The position numbers and the translations under genes were made by a program. From a virus, in the IMG/VR virus record IMGVR_UViG_3300032241_002207, positions 1 to 28,201 of that record: 28,201 nucleotides of DNA. One strand, 5' to 3'. This document shows positions 22,312 through 28,201 of this stretch, one piece after another; the stretch's first letter is position 1, and every line of letters begins with the position of its first letter. The notes under the pieces are model-generated. The model was not told the origin of the DNA and ran no database searches. It saw nothing but the letters and a program-made list of their open reading frames with translations.

Positions 22312-22717
22312 TACTATTCAAATTTCTTCACTCGATACTATAACGCTAACGGCATACGATCCAAGTACTTCTGGAATAACAGGATACAATACTAATACGG
22401 GATATTCAGGCTATTCCGGAGGTACTGTAACTATAAACACAGGTAGTGCGGGTAGCAGTTATGGTACTATTTCACCGTTAACTACTAGTCAGCTTAATAC
22501 AATTACAGCAGGATCTGGCTTAAACGGAACAGATTATTCTACGTTCACATTCAACACTCCTGAAGATTGGGTTAATCAATTTCCAGATTGGAATCGAGTA
22601 CAAAAAATGTGTGAAGAGTATCCAGGACTAAAAATAGTATTTGAAAAATTTAAGACAACATATAAACTAGTGAAAGATCATTATGATACTCCAGCAGATC
22701 AGCGACCGCGTCCTTAA
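22265..22717 (+). CDS. Ser/Thr/Gly-rich phage protein, possible virion surface protein (150 aa)
   Basis: AAAGGA five bases before the ATG supports this start inside the glycosyltransferase gene. Residues 1-95 are low complexity, rich in Ser, Thr, Gly and Tyr (TGYSGYSGGTVTINTGSAG), as in phage fibre or decoration proteins. Residues about 96-150 form a compact conserved domain with EDWVNQFPDWNRVQKMC, YPGLKIVFEKFKT and DHYDTPADQRPRP. The gene at 23152 has the same plan: a fibre-like N-terminus and a helical tail containing P-x-L-K-x-L/V. A structural role is inferred only. Confidence 0.75.
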   Translation: MTNSSVPSDYSITSSDTIQISSLDTITLTAYDPSTSGITGYNTNTGYSGYSGGTVTINTGSAGSSYGTISPLTTSQLNTITAGSGLNGTDYSTFTFNTPEDWVNQFPDWNRVQKMCEEYPGLKIVFEKFKTTYKLVKDHYDTPADQRPRP

Positions 22718-23174
22718 TTGGCTTGAACGCCATGACCGCAAACGCATTATTATGGATCGTACAGAAAACGAACCATATCTTGAACGTTACTATATTTTCT
22801 TCAAAGAACGTGTAACATTTCCATACAACGTTTTTTTACACAAATTCTTAAAGTCAGATCCAGATGATGTACACGATCATCCTTGGAATTATTTCACTAT
22901 CATTCTTGCTGGTGGTTACTACGAGTGGATTGCTCAGTTTAATGAGGATGGTACAAAGAATTCGGAAGTAAGAGTATGGCGTGGTCCTGGTAGTTTTCGC
23001 TTTGGTAACACACATACCTTTCACCGCATTGAATTGAAAGAAGGCGTTACTCCTTGGACATTATTCTTTGTGGGTAAACGTCAACGTGAGTGGGGATTTA
23101 TTGTAGAAAATAAATGGATCCACTTCGAAAAATACCTAAGTGATAGAAAGAATGGCCCACTACCCAACAACTAA
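22683..23174 (+). CDS. Cupin-like phage protein (163 aa)
   Basis: Start ATG at 22683 overlaps the previous gene by 35 bases and has only a weak ribosome site; a shorter start at MDRTENEP is possible. The double-stranded beta-helix signature is visible: DVHDHPWNYFTIILAGGYYE (H64-x-H66 and E81, cupin motif 1) and GSFRFGNTHTFHRIEL (H111, H114, motif 2), followed by PWTLFFVGKRQREWGF. The conserved histidines suggest a metal site. Cupins range from sugar isomerases to dioxygenases; the substrate cannot be told. Its place after the glycosyltransferase would fit carbohydrate or cofactor chemistry. Confidence 0.75.
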   Translation: MILQQISDRVLNWLERHDRKRIIMDRTENEPYLERYYIFFKERVTFPYNVFLHKFLKSDPDDVHDHPWNYFTIILAGGYYEWIAQFNEDGTKNSEVRVWRGPGSFRFGNTHTFHRIELKEGVTPWTLFFVGKRQREWGFIVENKWIHFEKYLSDRKNGPLPNN

Positions 23175-23505
23175 TATAGCTGCTAACCCATACTACAGTA
23201 CCGGAACTAGTGGGCAAATCTTAACCAGTAACGGCACTAATGGTACTTATTGGACTACCAATACTACCGAAGCATTAAAGATTAGTCAATCCAATCCTCC
23301 TGAACTAGAAGTTAAAGGTCGATTGGTTATCAACGGTCGAGATTTAGAAGAACGGCTAAACACTATCGAAAAAGTCTTGCAAATACCTGAACGAGATGTT
23401 AAACTAGAAAAAAAACACCCTAACTTAAAAAAGTTGTATGACGACTACATTAATGCTTTGGGAAAATACAGAACATTTGAAGCAATCAAAGGAGATGAAG
23501 AATGA
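23152..23505 (+). CDS. Tail-fibre-like repeat plus helical tail, small phage protein (117 aa)
   Basis: I prefer the ATG at 23152 (MAHYPTTNI) with AGAAAG just before it; an ATG at 23140 adds four residues. Residues about 15-40 contain GTSGQILTSNGTNGTYWTTN, the GQ-V/I-L-T-S-N-G-T repeat typical of phage tail fibres and other surface beta-structures. The C-terminal half is a conserved helical unit (VINGRDLEERLNTIEKVLQI, HPNLKKLYDDYINALGKY) that I recall from other aquatic phages. It is probably a virion accessory protein with a fibre-like head and coiled-coil tail. The next gene starts four bases before its end. Confidence 0.75.
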   Translation: MAHYPTTNIAANPYYSTGTSGQILTSNGTNGTYWTTNTTEALKISQSNPPELEVKGRLVINGRDLEERLNTIEKVLQIPERDVKLEKKHPNLKKLYDDYINALGKYRTFEAIKGDEE

Positions 23506-23693
23506 CATCGGCATTAATTAAACTTATTTTAGCTATTACTCTAATTGTAATTGCAATTGCTATAGGCCCGTTGTTAGGCATTTGGAGTTTGAACACACTA
23601 TTCCCTGTATTGCATATTCCTTTTACATTGGAAACATGGGCTGCTTTTGCTATTTTATTCGGTGGTAGTATTGCTACTAGGATCAAACGATAA
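23502..23693 (+). CDS. Small two-helix inner-membrane protein (63 aa)
   Basis: ATGA overlap with the previous gene; GGAG ten bases upstream. Two hydrophobic segments are visible: about residues 5-28 (ALIKLILAITLIVIAIAIGP) and 44-58 (ETWAAFAILFGGSIA), with a basic end RIKR. The layout GPLLGIWSLNTLFPVLHIPF between them is familiar from other phage small membrane proteins of unknown role. Holin function cannot be excluded, but no lysin gene is adjacent in the window. Confidence 0.75.
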   Translation: MTSALIKLILAITLIVIAIAIGPLLGIWSLNTLFPVLHIPFTLETWAAFAILFGGSIATRIKR

Positions 23694-23851
23694 TGTTAAC
23701 TGTTAAAGAATTAGAAGAAAAGATTGCACAAGTTGAACGCGATCTAGCAAGTCAGGATAAGATTGCTGCTATTGACGTACTAACTCTTTATAAAGAATAT
23801 CTCGAATTTGAATTGGATGCGCTTAAAAGAAATGAAAGACCTAATCGTTAA
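23693..23851 (+). CDS. Small coiled-coil protein (52 aa)
   Basis: TAATG overlap: the ATG shares its first base with the preceding stop. Sequence begins MLTVKELEEKIAQVERDLAS and ends EFELDALKRNERPNR; the charged heptad-like pattern over nearly the whole length suggests a coiled coil. It ends inside the start of the next gene (20-base overlap). Size is small but phase continuity with both neighbours supports it as real. Function unknown. Confidence 0.65.
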   Translation: MLTVKELEEKIAQVERDLASQDKIAAIDVLTLYKEYLEFELDALKRNERPNR

Positions 23852-24038
23852 AATTCCATGGGAACATCAAGACGGATTGTTTTGGAGTGAAATTTGTGCT
23901 AGTGTAGTAGAAGTCTTTGGATTGCCAGGTAATAGATTTGTATACTCTGCTCATGACAAATTTATGACTTTTAAATTCAATAATCAAAAAGATTACAATT
24001 TATGCCGAGTATTATTAAGTGAACATATTCGAGTATAA
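23832..24038 (+). CDS. Small phage protein of unknown function (68 aa)
   Basis: The ATG at 23832 (MKDLIVKIPW) with AAAAGA before it is preferred over an upstream TTG. The protein is a compact alpha/beta sequence with VKIPWEHQDGLFWSEICASV, FGLPGNRFVY and DKFMTFKFNNQKDYNLCRVL, resembling many small phage-encoded cytoplasmic proteins. No motif is recognised. It ends before the folE promoter, closing the upstream transcript group. Confidence 0.7.
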   Translation: MKDLIVKIPWEHQDGLFWSEICASVVEVFGLPGNRFVYSAHDKFMTFKFNNQKDYNLCRVLLSEHIRV

Positions 24039-24043
24039 AATAT

Positions 24044-24072
24044 TTGCAAAAACCTAAATAAACCTATATAAT
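24044..24072 (+). promoter_or_regulatory. Sigma70-type promoter for folE
   Basis: TTGCAA at 24044-24049, a 17-base spacer and TATAAT at 24067-24072, identical in both boxes and spacing to the promoter at 11338. AGGAG at 24080-24084 then precedes the folE ATG at 24090, so the leader would be only about 10 bases. Confidence 0.8.
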
Positions 24073-24089
24073 AACACATAGGAGTAATA

Positions 24090-24854
24090 ATGACTGAATC
24101 CAGAACATACGAAAATATTAAAATAGGCGTAGACATACAAGACGATGATAACAAAGATTATCAAGAAGCATATCTTGGAGATCATCTTCGCTTTAAAATG
24201 AAACGTGAAGGCAAACGTTTTTGGGCTGGCGATAATATCAGCGACTATGTTAGCGAAGAAGACAAAGCAAAACTAATTGACGAAGCAACAGAAGCATTTG
24301 AAACTGTATTAGATCGGTTGCTTATTGATCGCGAAAACGATCCTAATAGCAAAGGTACAGCCAAACGATTGGCTAAAATGTATTTTAATGAGGTGATGAG
24401 TGGAAGATATGAACCAGCCCCAGACGCAACAGCGTTCCCAAATGATTCGGCAGACCGTTACGAAGGTATGCTTGTTGTACGCAGTGAATTGCGTAGTATG
24501 TGCAGTCATCATCACCAACCTGTGGTTGGTGTGGCTTATATTGGTATTATTGCTGCCAGTAAACTTATCGGTTTATCTAAGTATACCCGAATCGCACAGT
24601 GGTGTGCAAGGCGAGGTACTCTCCAGGAGGAACTTTGCAATGATATTGCTAGGGAAATCCAAAAAGCCACAGGAGCCGCAGACTTAGGCGTGTACATTCA
24701 AGCAGTACACGGTTGTTGTGAGAATCGTGGTATTATGGCACACTCTAGTCTTACACAGACTACAGTACTAAAAGGTGCATTTAAAGATGACCACGGTACT
24801 AAGAAAGAGTTTTTTGATAACATTAAAATGCAACAGGAGTTTGCGCCAAGATGA
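24090..24854 (+). CDS. folE: GTP cyclohydrolase I, FolE (254 aa)
   Basis: Converts GTP to dihydroneopterin triphosphate, first step of folate and of queuosine/7-deazaguanine synthesis. Zinc ligands C138 and H141 lie in RSMCSHHHQPV and C209 in VHGCCENRG. The motif KLIGLSKYTRIAQWCARR and LQEELCNDIAREI follow the family pattern, as does the upstream KGTAKRLAKMYFNEV. Length is slightly above the E. coli enzyme (222 aa) because of an acidic N-terminal extension of about 60 residues. It has its own promoter and an ATGA junction to the next gene. With queE and dpdA in the window, use for DNA base modification is more likely than for folate (inference). Confidence 0.97.
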   Translation: MTESRTYENIKIGVDIQDDDNKDYQEAYLGDHLRFKMKREGKRFWAGDNISDYVSEEDKAKLIDEATEAFETVLDRLLIDRENDPNSKGTAKRLAKMYFNEVMSGRYEPAPDATAFPNDSADRYEGMLVVRSELRSMCSHHHQPVVGVAYIGIIAASKLIGLSKYTRIAQWCARRGTLQEELCNDIAREIQKATGAADLGVYIQAVHGCCENRGIMAHSSLTQTTVLKGAFKDDHGTKKEFFDNIKMQQEFAPR

Positions 24855-25072
24855 CAACCGCAAAAGAACTAACTGATAGTTTAATCTATCGTGCTAAGAA
24901 TCTGCAAGAGTTTGTAGTTGAACGAGATATTCGTGATCTGCCGTCAGGTGTGATTAAATTTAATGTTCAACATACAGCTGGACATCCTGCTCGTATTTTT
25001 GTTCCTGCACTAACACAAGAAGAAGCAGAACAAATGGTAGACGAGTGGTTTAAAGAAGATAATGATGATTAA
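24851..25072 (+). CDS. Small conserved phage protein (73 aa)
   Basis: ATGA overlap with folE and GCAACAGGAG-type ribosome site upstream. Layout: an N-terminal helix (LTDSLIYRAKNLQEF), a short beta part (SGVIKFNVQHTAGHPARIFVPA) and an acidic C-terminal helix (TQEEAEQMVDEWFKEDNDD). It is recognisable from other phages as a conserved small protein but without a known role. It lies between folE and queE and overlaps the next gene by 11 bases. Confidence 0.7.
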   Translation: MTTAKELTDSLIYRAKNLQEFVVERDIRDLPSGVIKFNVQHTAGHPARIFVPALTQEEAEQMVDEWFKEDNDD

Positions 25073-25259
25073 AAAACTATTTGCAAGAATAGTAAGTGAA
25101 GTGTTATACTACTTAGGGCATTGGATTAGTTTTCCAATGCATTGGTTCGATTGGGCATGGCTATATCCTACATATAGCCGTCTAATGTGCTGGAGTAGTG
25201 AAATACAAGAATGGGCAGGCAATACTAAACCGTGGGAAACAATAAATGAGCAAGATTAA
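25062..25259 (+). CDS. Small Trp-rich phage protein, possibly membrane-associated (65 aa)
   Basis: ATG at 25062 (a second ATG follows at once); GAAGA precedes it. Composition is unusual: eight Trp in 65 residues, with a hydrophobic amphipathic N-terminal half (KLFARIVSEVLYYLGHWISF) and YSRLMCWSSEIQEWAG. It may attach to the membrane as an amphipathic helix. No family function is recognised. It overlaps queE by 14 bases. Confidence 0.7.
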   Translation: MMIKKLFARIVSEVLYYLGHWISFPMHWFDWAWLYPTYSRLMCWSSEIQEWAGNTKPWETINEQD

Positions 25260-26094
25260 AATAGCAGAACTGTTTTATAGTATTCAAGGTGAAGGTCGAT
25301 ATATGGGGGTGCCCAGTGTGTTCCTCCGTACTTTTGGATGTAATTTTAAATGTCAAGGATTTGGTATGCCGCGTGGCAAATTAAGTACCGAAGCAGAAGA
25401 TCTTGCTCAAATAGTACACTTATATAATACATATGAAGAACTTCCTCTTGTCACTACCGGTTGTGATAGCTATGCCAGTTGGCATCCTGATTTTAAGCAT
25501 CTATCTCCCCTACTTGATACTAACGCAATTGCCGATCGTATTATGGATATTATTCCGCATGGTACGTGGCAAGATGAACATTTGGTGATCACTGGCGGAG
25601 AGCCCTTGTTGGGTTGGCAACGTGCTTATCCTGACCTGTTGGATCATACTAAGATGCAGGGCCTGAAAGAGATTACTTTTGAAACAAACGGCACTCAACC
25701 TTTAACTGAAGAATTTAGATCATACTTACATAGTTGGAAGAAACAAAATTCTAATCGTGAAATTACATTTAGTGTAAGCGCCAAACTTCCTGGTAGTGGT
25801 GAAGTATGGAGTGAAGCAATTAAGCCACAAATAGTTTGTGAATACGAATGGTTTGGGACTGCTTATCTTAAATTTGTTGTAGCAACTGAACAAGACCTGC
25901 ATGATGCCGAACAAGCAGTAGAAGAATATCAAAGGGCCGGGTTCACTGGTAACATCTATTTGATGCCGGTCGGCGGTGTCGAAAGTGTATATGCCTTAAA
26001 CAATAAAACTGTAGCATTGATGGCAATGACTCGCGGGTGGCGCTACAGTGATCGATTACAAGTGCCATTGTTCAAGAACGAGTGGGGTACTTGA
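25246..26094 (+). CDS. queE: QueE-like radical SAM 7-carboxy-7-deazaguanine synthase (282 aa)
   Basis: Converts 6-carboxytetrahydropterin to 7-carboxy-7-deazaguanine with SAM and a 4Fe-4S cluster. The N-terminus LFYSIQGEG and VFLRTFGCNFKC follow QueE, and ITGGEPLL and FETNGTQPL are the GGEP and ETNG motifs. The cluster Cys pattern is unusual: C32-x3-C36 is followed by Phe where the third Cys is expected, and C73-D-S appears 36 residues later, matching the C-D-T that follows the third Cys in bacterial enzymes. So a loop of about 35 residues seems to separate the second and third ligands. The length is slightly above bacterial QueE (about 220). It ends in an ATGA overlap with a tiny membrane protein gene. 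Confidence 0.92.
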   Translation: MSKIKIAELFYSIQGEGRYMGVPSVFLRTFGCNFKCQGFGMPRGKLSTEAEDLAQIVHLYNTYEELPLVTTGCDSYASWHPDFKHLSPLLDTNAIADRIMDIIPHGTWQDEHLVITGGEPLLGWQRAYPDLLDHTKMQGLKEITFETNGTQPLTEEFRSYLHSWKKQNSNREITFSVSAKLPGSGEVWSEAIKPQIVCEYEWFGTAYLKFVVATEQDLHDAEQAVEEYQRAGFTGNIYLMPVGGVESVYALNNKTVALMAMTRGWRYSDRLQVPLFKNEWGT

Positions 26095-26216
26095 TGTTTT
26101 TTATGCTTTGTTTTACATTTGGTTGGGCAATTATATTATTTTTGATTTACCAATCAATAAAAAACATAACTTATAAACAAGGCAATAATGAGGATACAAA
26201 TGAAAAATCTAATTAA
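26094..26216 (+). CDS. Tiny single-pass membrane protein (40 aa)
   Basis: Overlaps the queE stop as ATGA. The first 19 residues, MFFMLCFTFGWAIILFLIY, form one membrane helix; the rest is polar and charged (KNITYKQGNNEDTNEKSN). The next gene's ATG at 26200 lies inside it. Small size means it could be chance, but the coupling and the clean hydrophobic-then-polar layout support translation. Function unknown. Confidence 0.5.
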   Translation: MFFMLCFTFGWAIILFLIYQSIKNITYKQGNNEDTNEKSN

Positions 26217-26610
26217 GAAATGGTTCGGACTTGATAAAATAGAAGCTGCTGTAGCTGAAGCAGAAGATAAGTTAAAGGCAACCACTGAAAAGATTGTGGA
26301 AGCTAAAATGAGTCCGAAAGAACTAGCAACTGCCAAAGGCGAACCTTGGGTAGCTGTTTTGGATACACACATCAATAAAGAAAATGTTCGAAATGGATTC
26401 TTTGAGCTTGACTGGAATGACCTATTTGTAGTACAATTGAAACAAGCTGGTTATGGGTTTGAAGGCGATCCTGACGAAGAGATTGTAGATCGTTGGTTTA
26501 GAGATTTAGCCGCAAACATGCTAGCAGAGTCAGGACAAGATCCTAACAGATCAAGTGCTGGATTTATTAACGTAAGTAGATTGGGTGGCGGTAAAGCCAT
26601 AGTTGAATGA
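26200..26610 (+). CDS. Conserved phage protein of unknown function (136 aa)
   Basis: I prefer the ATG at 26200 (MKNLIKKWFG), which has GAGGA five bases upstream, over the ATG at 26188. An amphipathic basic N-terminal helix and an Ala/Glu-rich helix (residues about 10-40) are followed by a conserved globular part: KELATAKGEPWVAVLDTHIN, FELDWNDLFVVQLKQAGYGF, and EEIVDRWFRDLAANML. I recall this sequence type from T4-like marine phages without function. Its end overlaps the exonuclease gene by four bases (ATGA). Confidence 0.75.
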   Translation: MKNLIKKWFGLDKIEAAVAEAEDKLKATTEKIVEAKMSPKELATAKGEPWVAVLDTHINKENVRNGFFELDWNDLFVVQLKQAGYGFEGDPDEEIVDRWFRDLAANMLAESGQDPNRSSAGFINVSRLGGGKAIVE

Positions 26611-27602
26611 CATATATCATAGTCGATACAGCTAATACATTCTTTCGTGCCAGGCATGTAGTACAAGGTAGTGCTGACATTAAGTTAGGTATGGCATTTC
26701 ATATTACACTTAATAGCATTAAGAAAGCATGGAATGATTTTGGCGGTAGTCATGTAGTGTTCTGCCTCGAAGGTCGTAGCTGGCGTAAGGATTATTACAA
26801 GCCTTACAAAGCTAATAGACAAGAAACTCGTGCGGCAATGACACAAAAAGAACAAGATGAAGACAAATTGTTCTGGGAAGCATTTGACGAGTTTAAAAAT
26901 TTCATTACAGAAAAAACCAATGCCACTGTAATGCAACATCCTAATCTTGAAGCAGATGATTTGATCGCCGGCTGGATACAGGCACATCCAGATGCTAAAC
27001 ATGTGATCATCAGCACGGACGGAGATTTTGCACAGCTAGTAAGTCCTACAGTTAGCCAATATAATGGCGTAGGTGATTTACATATTACACATGAAGGAAT
27101 CTTTGATGCAAAAGGTAAACCCGTTAAAGACAAAAAGACAGGCGAGCCAAAGCCAGCGCAAGATCCAGAGTGGATGCTGTTCGAGAAATGTATGCGTGGT
27201 GATACCAGTGATAATGTCTTCTCAGCGTATCCTGGTGTGCGTACTAAAGGTTCTAAAAACAAAGTTGGTCTGCTTGAAGCGTTCGAAGATCGTAAAAGCC
27301 GCGGATATGCGTGGAACAATCTCATGTTACAGAGATGGACTGACCATAATGGCGAAGAACACAGAGTCTTAGAAGACTATCAACGCAATGTACAATTATG
27401 CGATTTGACAGCGCAACCTGCAGACATTAAAACTAAGATTCAAGAAACAATTAAAGCTAATGCTGTGCCTAAAACAGTAGACCAAGTCGGTATCCGCATG
27501 CTAAAATTCTGCAATGCATGGGATATGAAAAAGATTGCAGATAATATTCAATCTTATGCAGAACCATTTCAAGCCAAATATCAAGGAGAACTAAATGAGT
27601 AA
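26607..27602 (+). CDS. rnh: T4 RNase H-like 5'-3' exonuclease / flap endonuclease (331 aa)
   Basis: FEN-1/PIN-like nuclease that in T4 removes RNA primers and processes flaps during lagging-strand synthesis. Metal-binding acids appear in the expected order: D7 (IIVDTANTFF), E55 (CLEGRSWRKDYY, where T4 has Asp), E115-D117-D118 (LEADDLIAG), D138 and D140 (ISTDGDFAQL), and D199 and D202 (RGDTSDNV). The region YYKPYKANR is the arch or clamp basic segment, and SAYPGVRTKGSKNKVG lies where the helix-three-turn-helix DNA-binding motif sits. T4 RNase H is 305 aa. It fits with the replication genes 43 and 45 upstream. The next gene overlaps by eight bases. Confidence 0.9.
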   Translation: MTYIIVDTANTFFRARHVVQGSADIKLGMAFHITLNSIKKAWNDFGGSHVVFCLEGRSWRKDYYKPYKANRQETRAAMTQKEQDEDKLFWEAFDEFKNFITEKTNATVMQHPNLEADDLIAGWIQAHPDAKHVIISTDGDFAQLVSPTVSQYNGVGDLHITHEGIFDAKGKPVKDKKTGEPKPAQDPEWMLFEKCMRGDTSDNVFSAYPGVRTKGSKNKVGLLEAFEDRKSRGYAWNNLMLQRWTDHNGEEHRVLEDYQRNVQLCDLTAQPADIKTKIQETIKANAVPKTVDQVGIRMLKFCNAWDMKKIADNIQSYAEPFQAKYQGELNE

Positions 27603-27786
27603 ATTAGCAAAACTAGCAAAAGTAAACGAATCAATCACTATCAATCGTTACGATAACGGTTGGATGATTGAAATCAGTGGCCGTAATAAAAAAGACGATT
27701 GGGCTACTACAAAAAGTATCTGCAATACAGAAGAAGAAGTTATTGCTATAATTAAAGAGTGGAATACTTTACCACTAGATCAATAA
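27595..27786 (+). CDS. Small conserved phage protein (63 aa)
   Basis: GGAG twelve to nine bases upstream of an ATG inside the end of the exonuclease gene. The product begins MSKLAKLAKVNES, a basic helix ending in V-N-E-S, and continues with a small beta domain (ITINRYDNGWMIEISG) and an acidic helix (TEEEVIAIIKEWNTL). This is a layout I recall in other phage genomes, with no function. The leader again resembles the L/V-x-E pattern of the packaged-protein block, though it lies outside that block. Confidence 0.75.
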   Translation: MSKLAKLAKVNESITINRYDNGWMIEISGRNKKDDWATTKSICNTEEEVIAIIKEWNTLPLDQ

Positions 27787-27796
27787 GGAGATAATC

Positions 27797-28201
27797 ATGG
27801 CAACATGGACCGTTAGTACATATTATAAAAAATCCTGCCAGGAAAACGAGTATTGGTCTCAAAAAAATGGTGATGGTAAAATTGCAGTTGTTAATGGATT
27901 CCGTTACGGTGAATGGACGGTAGAAACCACAGATGATAATCCTCCAGAGTTTGAATTTGTAGAAGTGCCTGGAGGCGATGGCAAGCGAGACAGTATCAAT
28001 ATGTGCGATTGTGAAATCAACAATATCGAAAGTGTCGATCTTATAGAAATGTTCGATGGCGGTTGTTGGTATGATGTCGAGATTGAAGGTCTCAACGAAG
28101 AAGAGGAAGAAGAAATCCAAGAGTTTATTGACGAAAACAGCATCTACGAATTAGAAGAGCGAGAAGACGATCCATGGTACCAAACTGATACCGAATGGTG
28201 G
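27797..28201 (+). CDS. Acidic conserved phage protein, 3' truncated by window end (at least 135 aa)
   Basis: Strong ribosome site AAGGAG upstream of the ATG. The frame is open to the last base, so the gene continues beyond the window. The product starts MATWTVSTYYKKSC and contains a small beta-rich part (YGEWTVETTDDNPPEFEF, VPGGDGKRDSIN), a Cys pair CDC, then a strongly acidic stretch with six consecutive Glu. The antisense frames at 27752-28143 are shadows of this gene. I recall the motif pattern from other T4-like phages; function unknown. Confidence 0.8.
   Translation, partial: MATWTVSTYYKKSCQENEYWSQKNGDGKIAVVNGFRYGEWTVETTDDNPPEFEFVEVPGGDGKRDSINMCDCEINNIESVDLIEMFDGGCWYDVEIEGLNEEEEEEIQEFIDENSIYELEEREDDPWYQTDTEWW

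Noticed and set aside
26804-27325. Long antisense frame (173 codons) opposite the exonuclease gene
   Set aside because: It lies wholly within a well-supported gene, is Ser/Cys-rich as expected of a reverse-complement shadow, and has no ribosome site. All supported genes are on the + strand.
1-28201. tRNA genes, CRISPR arrays, insertion sequences or attachment sites
   Set aside because: The gaps between genes are at most about 100 bases and show no cloverleaf, regularly spaced direct repeats, transposase or terminal inverted repeats by eye. Detection without tools is limited.

Overview
The window is a gene-dense, AT-rich piece of a T4-like tailed bacteriophage genome (Caudoviricetes, myovirus type), probably from an aquatic environment. 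Every supported gene is on the + strand, neighbours usually touch or overlap (TAATG and ATGA junctions recur), and no non-coding stretch exceeds about 110 bases. T4-type hallmarks are a family B DNA polymerase (gp43), a sliding clamp (gp45), a DsbA-like late-transcription protein and an RNase H/FEN-type 5'-3' exonuclease. The host cannot be fixed from the sequence; one small protein resembles a family I recall from betaproteobacteria and their prophages.

Layout. (1) 1-1256: the 3' end of a clpA-like unfoldase gene and an unrecognised phage gene. (2) 1328-11287: nine genes that look like a packaged-protein block. Many begin with a short basic/amphipathic leader (M-x-x-R-E-L/F-type) followed by L/I/V-x-E, resembling the T4 capsid-targeting sequence and gp21 protease site. 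They include a Pol-beta-like plus ligase-like nucleotidyltransferase protein, a HxGH nucleotidyltransferase, a Dps ferritin, a Lys/Ala-rich protein with Cys clusters, and a protein with a peptidoglycan-binding-type domain. The block ends at a strong hairpin terminator. (3) 11338-15948: a sigma70-type promoter, then dsbA-like, gene 43, a short UDP-glucose-dehydrogenase-like gene, a second sigma70-type promoter, and gene 45. (4) 15948-26094: an accessory metabolism block with dpdA (a TGT-like DNA transglycosylase), a QueD-like T-fold protein, folE (behind a third promoter) and queE. These are interleaved with two oxidoreductases, a glycosyltransferase, an HNH nuclease, a cupin and small conserved phage proteins. 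(5) 26094-28201: a tiny membrane protein, conserved small proteins, the 5'-3' exonuclease, and an acidic protein cut by the window end.

How it may work together. FolE, the QueD-like protein and QueE cover the early steps from GTP towards 7-carboxy-7-deazaguanine, and DpdA would exchange such a base for guanine in phage DNA, probably to evade restriction. No queC is in the window, so either the host or another part of the genome supplies it, or a pre-QueC intermediate is used. Independently, block 2 may be a set of proteins packaged in the head and injected with the DNA, including nucleotidyltransferases and Dps. That is the most unusual proposal here and is an inference from leader-like N-termini.
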